A DNA stretch of 64,000 nucleotides from Cladocopium goreaui (taxonomy: Eukaryota > Sar > Dinophyceae > Suessiales > Symbiodiniaceae). Under the pieces are notes generated by a model. That model worked only from the letters and a program-made list of their open reading frames with translations, searched no databases and had not been told where the DNA came from. Made by a program: the position numbers and the translations under genes. The DNA is taken from the NCBI GenBank assembly GCA_947184155.2, contig CAMXCT020001380.1, forward strand, positions 385,201-449,200. The letters run 5' to 3'. Below are positions 58,520-64,000 of the stretch, one piece after another; the first letter of the stretch is position 1; the number at the start of each line of letters is the position of its first letter.

Positions 58520-61500
58520 CTGAAAAGTTGGAGAAATTCTCAGTTGAGCAGTGACGAAAATCCTTGATGAGTTAATTCTAGGTGGTTATATATCTATCTC
58601 TCTCTCTCTCTATATATATATATTATACACATACATAATACTACAGCATCTGGGTCTATCTGGCTTACTGGGAATAGTCAATTGACCTACAAGAATGCCG
58701 TCCTCGCAACTGTCCCACCTTCAATGCCGCTCCGAAGCCAGGCCTCTCTGCCTTTGGGCCCAGGTGCCTGAAGAATTGCCGTGCGGTAACATTCAAAAAT
58801 CTCCAAAACAACATGGCTGGAAAGATGGTGAATTACTGGTCCGTTTTGATGAGAACATTCTCTATAAATAGGGAATTTTCCATGGTGTTATCCATGGCTT
58901 GAAAATTCCTCCCAATTACGGAATTCCCCTCTTTTGTGGGACCAAACATGATCCAAAACGAACAACTCCAGTACTAATCCAAGATTTCTACGGATTTCTT
59001 CAATATACACCAGTAATCAAACATGGCTTGCTGGACACTTATAGATGTTTATTTCCCATCAAAATCACTATTATTATACTAGAAAAATCACCATTTATAG
59101 ATGATTTTTCCATGAAAACACCATTATTTCACCATTGATTCCCTATCCGGGTAGGGGCAACGGATCACTGGCTGCGTTAAAAAACGGGTTTGCTGGTCCC
59201 TCGCCTCAAGGCTTCCAGGCCGTCGAGTGCCAAGGTCCATTGAAGAGCCAAGGCAAAGGCGGAAATGGCCGCGTTGTGACTGGAGACCTGAGGCTTCAGA
59301 GGAGTTTCCCCTATATACATATATAATAATAGGATATATATATATTATGTATATATTATTATGATGATTATTATTATCATTCTTATCATTATAATATTAC
59401 TATTATTACTGTTATTATCATTATTATTATTATCATTATTCATATATCATTACAAAGCAACTGGTGATGGGAAAAATATGGAAAAAAACATGAAAAATCA
59501 TGATCCCATTCTTCTTGATGCATTGAGACACAATCTTGAACAATCCAGTGGTGATTCCGTCATTCTGGGAATCAATGACTCAGCTTTATCAACTTTCCTG
59601 GACAAACAGCAAGCCGCCAATATCCAGGTTTCCCTGTCCTAAAGAATAAGCAACCCATGCTTCCTCAATGACAACAACACTGCAATCGTCTGACAACTTC
59701 CAACATTTTCCGACCAACTCAGATCCAGAACCCCCGGTTTTACTCATAGTTGGTTCATATCTCCACTTTTGCTGATGAAAAGGCACACTTTCCTCCCATG
59801 CATGGTGACACATGTCACCAATACACTATGTTTCACCCCAGGTGCCGTGAGCTCGCTGCGCCGTCGCATGACCTGGAAGACCTGAATCGCCACGGGCCAG
59901 CGCACGTTCTTCGCAGAGGCTGAGATCATCACGTTGTAGCAGACCTCGTTGTGAAGATAGTGAGGTCATCAGAGACTGGGCTGAAACCAACTGCAACTGG
60001 CTGAAGATGTAAGGAACATGTTATATATATATGATTATCTGTATATATATATTTATACATAATATCTTACCCCGCTTGAAAGCAATTTTTTTCGCACGGA
60101 TGCATTCAACAATCAGCATATGTCAAGATGTATCGCTCTTGCAGTGTGGCCCGAAGAAAGTTCACAATGAATTTGTGCACCGTCTACGGGAAGAATCTGG
60201 CACCAGCTTGCTTTCACTCACTGGTGATTCTACGCATTTTCAATCGCTTCACTAATGGTACAGTTCAAGGGAGACAAGTTGAAACAGTTTCGTCCTGAAA
60301 CGCCAGTCACATGGGTGCTGGCCCCAGGATAGGAAATTTCAGATGAGCATGCAGCTCCACTGTCAATGCCCTCGTTGTTCATGGAGACAGCCATTTTGCT
60401 GCCACCCACATGCCGATACAAGGTCCATCAGAAGTGGTGAGAGTAGATCATGCTCCTGGGCAAAAACCAACTACACCCGCTGCCCCAGTTCTTGATGGAC
60501 TCTATGCATCTCTATTCTGCTGCGACTGGAACTGACATAGTAGCCACTGAGATCAGCACTCGTAGGTGGGGTAAGGATACCTGAGAAGACTCCAAAGGTG
60601 CGTTTTATCATACTTCATGCCGCTTCATACACAACGGAAGTTTTAGGGACTCATCTAACAAATTGAACAACACCATATCAAAGAAGTTTCCGTTTTTAAG
60701 CCCAAAAAGAGCCAACGTGCTTCCAGTACAGATCGATCAATACACCACACTCCCCGCACTCTCCGCATTCTCGGTCTTGAAAGAAGGATGGTCTCTTAAG
60801 CATCCCTCATTTTTTATGGATGGTTTTTCCATCGCAAGCGTTCAACGGGTCGCTTTGTTTTTGTTGGTCGGTAGCCCAGTGACCCCAGTGGGGCCCCATC
60901 TCGGCTCCAACGCCAAGAAACACTCTGGAATCCATCATGGCTTCCGCCTTATCCACCTCAGAAAAGGGACCCAAGGACCAGAATCTGCAGGCTGATGGTG
61001 AACTAAACAAAAAAACCAAAAGAATCCAAAAGATAGAAACGCACTTTGCCATCATTTCAATAGGATGTTTCTTTTCTTCAAATCTTTCTGAGGGTTGCTG
61101 TAAATACATGTAAATACCCTAGACGATCCGTAATCCACTCTCTGGAGGGGTGGTAATCTGCATGAAAGAGATAAGAAACATATCTCCAGTAAGGATGCCC
61201 AAAAAATCACAATCAAATACTTGGATGTGCATCCCACTTGGTATCTTCTTAAAAAGGGTTAAAACCAATTCATAAGCAGGATACGCCCTACTGGTACATA
61301 TATATATACATACATACATATACACGATATGCATGCGTATACATGTATATGCAACATTACTTATATGTATATATATATTTATTTTTCTATTATGCATATA
61401 TGTATATATAAGTAAGTGTAAAAGTATTGTGTATATATATATAAATATATATAAATATGTATGTATATGTATGCGTTGTATATATGTACATATGTACACA

Positions 61501-61897
61501 TGTATGTATGTATGTATGTATGTATGTATGTATGTATGTATGTATGTGTATATATATACATATGCATATGAATGAATGTATATATATATGCATATGTATG
61601 TATGTATGTATGTATGGATGGATGGATGGATGGATGGATGGATGTACGTACGTACGTACGTAGGTAGGTAGGTAGGTAGGTAGGTATGTATGTATGTATG
61701 TATGTATGATGGATGTATGCATGCATGCATACATGTATGTATCTGTGTATGTATCTGTGTATGTATGTATCTGTGTGTGTGTCTGTCTGCATGTATGTAT
61801 TGCAATGTACAGTAATGTAATGTAATGTAATGGTATGGTATGGTATGTATGTACGTACACACATATATATATACCTATGTATATATATACATACCAA

Positions 61898-61930
<33 letters not shown>

Positions 61931-62165
61931 TGTATGTATGTATGTATGTATGTATATATGACACAGAACATACAGCGGATCTACAAGAAGCCAGGTAGCA
62001 ATAGTTTATCTTCCAAAATACTCATGTCATCTCATGGCCAAATATGTCTTATCTCCGTACCTGCCAAACCTGAACCCAACTTCCCCTGCCAATCCCAGCA
62101 ACCGCTGCACGAAGTGCAACCATCTCAGGCCTTGGCGATGAAAAGGGCCAGCGCGGGCACCAAAA
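58436..62165 (-). CDS. Pentatricopeptide repeat (PPR) protein, split gene (partial model)
   Basis: Minus-strand exons encode PPR-like motifs: 62061-62165 (ALRAAVAGIGRGSWVQVWQ), 59837-59944 (NVMISASAKNVRWPVAIQVF), 59186-59287 (HNAAISAFALALQWTLALDG), 58719-58767 (GFGAALK) and 58436-58519 (ACTAARQWPLAVQLMQEM). The pattern N.(A/V)(I/M)(S)A..(K)..(Q/R)W..A(L/I/V)....M is the dinoflagellate/algal PPR form. PPR proteins bind RNA in plastids or mitochondria. Exons are 105, 108, 102, 49 and 84 nt, mostly phase 0 and close to one 35-residue repeat each. No start, transit peptide or stop located; the exon at 62061-62165 is the least certain member. Confidence 0.65.
58719..58767 (-). CDS. PPR exon fragment
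   Basis: 49 nt, acceptor TTCTTCAG, donor GTGGGA; ends GFGAALK so that the next exon continues ACTAARQW in frame. Confidence 0.5.
59186..59287 (-). CDS. PPR exon
   Basis: 102 nt = 34 codons, acceptor GCCTCAG, donor GTTTTT, phase 0 in register with the previous exon. Reads VSSHNAAISAFALALQWTLA then LDGLEALRRGTSKP. Confidence 0.7.
59345..59455. repeat. TTA/ATC low-complexity run
   Basis: TTATTATTATCATT runs in a PPR intron. Confidence 0.9.
59837..59944 (-). CDS. PPR exon
   Basis: 108 nt = 36 codons, acceptor AACGAG, donor GTGAAA, phase 0. Reads VCYNVMISASAKNVRWPVAI, then QVFQVMRRRSELTAPG: one complete PPR helix pair. Confidence 0.72.
60000..61290. other. No gene recognised (PPR-gene intron or spacer)
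   Basis: Short ORFs only; 60663-60995 (+) is unremarkable. Nothing supports an exon. Confidence 0.45.
61295..61965. repeat. Large compound TATG/GGAT/TACG microsatellite
   Basis: TATG, GGATGGAT, TACGTACG, GTAGGTAG and TGTAATG runs for nearly 700 bp. The 247-, 193- and 172-codon minus ORFs (Tyr/Ile/His/Thr) are artefacts of a 4-bp repeat read in all frames. Confidence 0.97.
62061..62165 (-). CDS. Probable PPR exon
   Basis: 105 nt = exactly 35 codons, acceptor ATCGCAAG, donor GTACGG. Contains ALRAAVAGIGRGSWVQVWQ. PPR identity is inferred from the pattern and from the exon length. Confidence 0.5.
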
Positions 62166-62622
62166 CTTGCGATGTTTTGGGACCCGATGTTTGTGCCCAG
62201 CGATTTGGGTATCTATCCACACTCCAAGTCTGAAAAAGATCATTTGTGCACACCCCCAAACTGCAAACTATCATAAACCATCCCAATGTTTGGACTTTCT
62301 ATTGAGTGTACCGCAGGGACATTGGCATGTGCCACATCATTCTCGTCGCGGCATCCGCCAGTAAGGTCGCCATTATCCTCATCATATCTCCATGATATCA
62401 CCCATAATATCCCCTTTTTACCAACGGATATTCTACAGGAATTAATCCCATCGAAAAAACAAAAGCTGTTTCCAGGATGGTATATATATATATATATCTA
62501 TGTATATATATATATATTATATATATATACATACGTACATATATATATAGTATTATACACATGTAGATGGTATTCACCTCATATTTCCAGGTTATCAACT
62601 TTTCACCGACCTTCGCGCCATG

Positions 62623-62691
62623 TCACTTGACTTTGTCGCAAAGATAGGTGGCTTCATCCGCCAAGGCTGTTGGCTTGGCCAAGTAGACGGC
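62623..62691 (-). CDS. Candidate terminal or internal exon
   Basis: 69 nt, phase 0, acceptor CAACAG; reads AVYLAKPTALADEATYLCDK, VK, TGA (62623-62625), with an alternative internal donor GTCAAG. It may end a separate gene or belong to the PPR gene. Confidence 0.45.
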   Translation of the reverse strand, partial: AVYLAKPTALADEATYLCDKVK

Positions 62692-63044
62692 CTGTTGTTT
62701 TCCCCATTTGTTTCGGGAGATTTCCAGCCGAAAAATCATAAAAAAAGAATTCTGGGACATGGATTAAGATTCATTTACATTCATTTACATGCTGGAGCTA
62801 TTTTAGATCTGTCAATCATGATTAATAGAATGTTGGAGCTGATCTAAGTTTGTTTTAACATCTTTTAAATATCCACAACATATTCTTGGATTCCTGAGGT
62901 TAATCTCTTAGACCCAATGGACCGATTTTGCGATATCAACCACCTCACTTTTTGGTTCGCAGGTTTGACCCATATCCAAATCGACAATCACCTAAATATC
63001 ACCAACACAGCAAATGGTGTTAAAATGTGAAGAATTCACCATGT

Positions 63045-63135
63045 GGTGGTTTCTTAAATGGGGATCCCCAAGTCACCATGGGGTTCAATACTCAAATTGT
63101 GATGATTTGAGGTACCACCATTCTAGGAAACCTCC
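63045..63135. repeat. Palindromic element, family E-like
   Basis: GGTGGTTTCTTAAATGGGG ... CTAGGAAACCTCC with GTCACCATGGGGTTCAATAC inside, shared with 44180-44205. Confidence 0.7.
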
Positions 63136-63339
63136 ATTTCTGGAGTAGTTTTGACTCACACCCATTTGCTGCCGAATTCGGCCCGTCTTGACCATGAACT
63201 CCTTAGTGGTTTCGGGGATGTAACATCGATATCTAGATTTCTGGTTCGAACCCACCACCTCCTGTCAAAGATAAGAGGGGGTGGGGACCTTATCCCAGAT
63301 TGTGATGGAAACAAAATCAAAAATCATACGAGTACTATG

Positions 63340-63560
63340 AATATGAGTATGAATATAAACATATATGATACATGTATATATATATAATGTGTATACATAT
63401 AATTATATAGATATAATATGTATATATATATATAATTATATATAATTATGCATATGGATAATTATTTATATATTATATATATAATATGAATATGACCATA
63501 CTATGTATATATATATATTTATAAAATGCATATATATATATATACATACATAATCAATGA
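63340..63560. repeat. TATA microsatellite
   Basis: TATATAAT and TACATA runs. Confidence 0.9.
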
Positions 63561-63612
63561 TAAACATGAAACATTGATTCCCCTGGCCCCCTTTTCAGAT
63601 TTGCAGCATTTT

Positions 63613-63726
63613 TCAGCCGCCGAAGAAAAACCGTGCCTTTAGTTTCTCCAGCTGGTCAGCAATGGCTTCATAAGTGGTCTTTCTGGAGCCAGCCAGCTTG
63701 TCCATGCCCTTGAATCTGTCCAAGTC
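63613..63726 (-). CDS. C-terminal exon of an unrecognised gene
   Basis: Acceptor GGTTCTAG at 63727. Reads DLDRFKGMDKLAG, SRKTTYEAIADQLEKLKARF, FFGG, then TGA at 63613-63615: an amphipathic helical tail. Together with the next exon it resembles the helical C-terminal part of type III glutamine synthetases, but the resemblance is weak and the usual WPLPTY tail is absent. Confidence 0.65.
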   Translation of the reverse strand, partial: DLDRFKGMDKLAGSRKTTYEAIADQLEKLKARFFFGG

Positions 63727-63916
63727 CTAGAACCGGACATCGGATGGGTTTACCAATGGCTTGGGCAAATAATCGTCGCGATTTTTCGCGACTTTTCAGT
63801 CACCTGGAGATGGCTGGAGATGACATGATGACACTAGGAGTTTCAAAGAGATTCAAAGGACGTTTCACACTGAAGTCCTAAGGATTTCTATGGATTTCTC
63901 ATCCACCAGAGCGCTC

Positions 63917-64000
63917 CTGCGCGCAAGCGGGCAAAATGCCCTTCTCAGTCATCTGCACCATTGTCTCCACCTCGCAGCCTGCGACAGCTGAACCACCCAT
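63917..64000 (-). CDS. Penultimate exon, runs off the window
   Basis: Frame CEVETMVQMTEKGILPACAQ is open to the window edge. An acceptor GTCGCAG at 63979 may set its start at 63978. It joins 63726 in frame only through an intron with GA at 63916-63915 and AG at 63728-63727, giving ILPACAQDLDRFKG. Confidence 0.65.

Noticed and set aside
61119..61971. Long minus ORFs of 172-247 codons
   Set aside because: They lie in a 4-bp microsatellite that stays open in all frames; composition is Tyr/Ile/His/Thr only, and no flanking coding signal exists.
63195..63270. tRNA-like segment with GGTTCGAACCC (B-box)
   Set aside because: A CTTAGTGG A-box-like string is upstream, but no acceptor stem pairing or plausible anticodon arm could be drawn.
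1..64000. Dinoflagellate spliced-leader relict (CCGTAGCCATTTTGGCTCAAG-like)
   Set aside because: Looked for on both strands by eye; only short chance matches such as AGTAGCCATTTA at 36188 were seen.

Overview
The window looks like nuclear DNA of a dinoflagellate, most likely a Symbiodiniaceae-type genome. The reasons are: (i) every coding exon I can recognise lies on the minus strand, fitting the long unidirectional gene clusters of dinoflagellates; (ii) introns are short to moderate and several need GC-AG or GA-AG splice pairs; (iii) there is a decayed ISXO2/IS1595-type DDE transposase and a decayed P-loop ATPase of a kind I remember as multicopy in dinoflagellate predicted proteomes; (iv) there are many micro- and minisatellites, a TTTAGGG-derived array, and at least six families of ~100-bp palindromic elements. 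The family recollections come from memory and were not searched.

Layout. 1-1680: a G-starved AT tract grading into a 102-126-bp tandem repeat. 1681-15400: almost entirely repeats (52-bp and 377-bp tandem arrays, GATA microsatellite with an inverted-repeat element inside it, TTTAGGG-like array beside a purine tract). 16500-20241: two minus-strand pseudogenes, transposase then P-loop ATPase, both with frameshifts and in-frame stops. 23060-26614: a split casein kinase 1-like gene. 26615-34900: mostly intergenic or intronic, with a few orphan minus-strand exons. 34958-42013: a CAF1/POP2-type deadenylase gene. 43277-56079: a string of minus-strand exons of at least two unrecognised genes, one exon EF-hand-like. 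44575-48725 and 51255-52705 are diverged colinear copies of each other. 56824-58154: a 1.33-kb element with the same termini as a ~105-bp palindrome family. 58436-62165: a pentatricopeptide (PPR) repeat gene. 62623-64000: two more coding blocks, the last with a clear C-terminal exon.

The recognisable genes (CK1 kinase, CAF1 deadenylase, PPR protein) are signalling and RNA-metabolism housekeeping types with no evident common pathway. What unites the window is gene architecture: small exons, mostly GT-AG but partly non-canonical introns, and introns studded with short palindromes resembling introner or MITE elements. Exon borders were inferred by eye from reading frame, conserved motifs and splice dinucleotides; many exons of each gene remain unfound.
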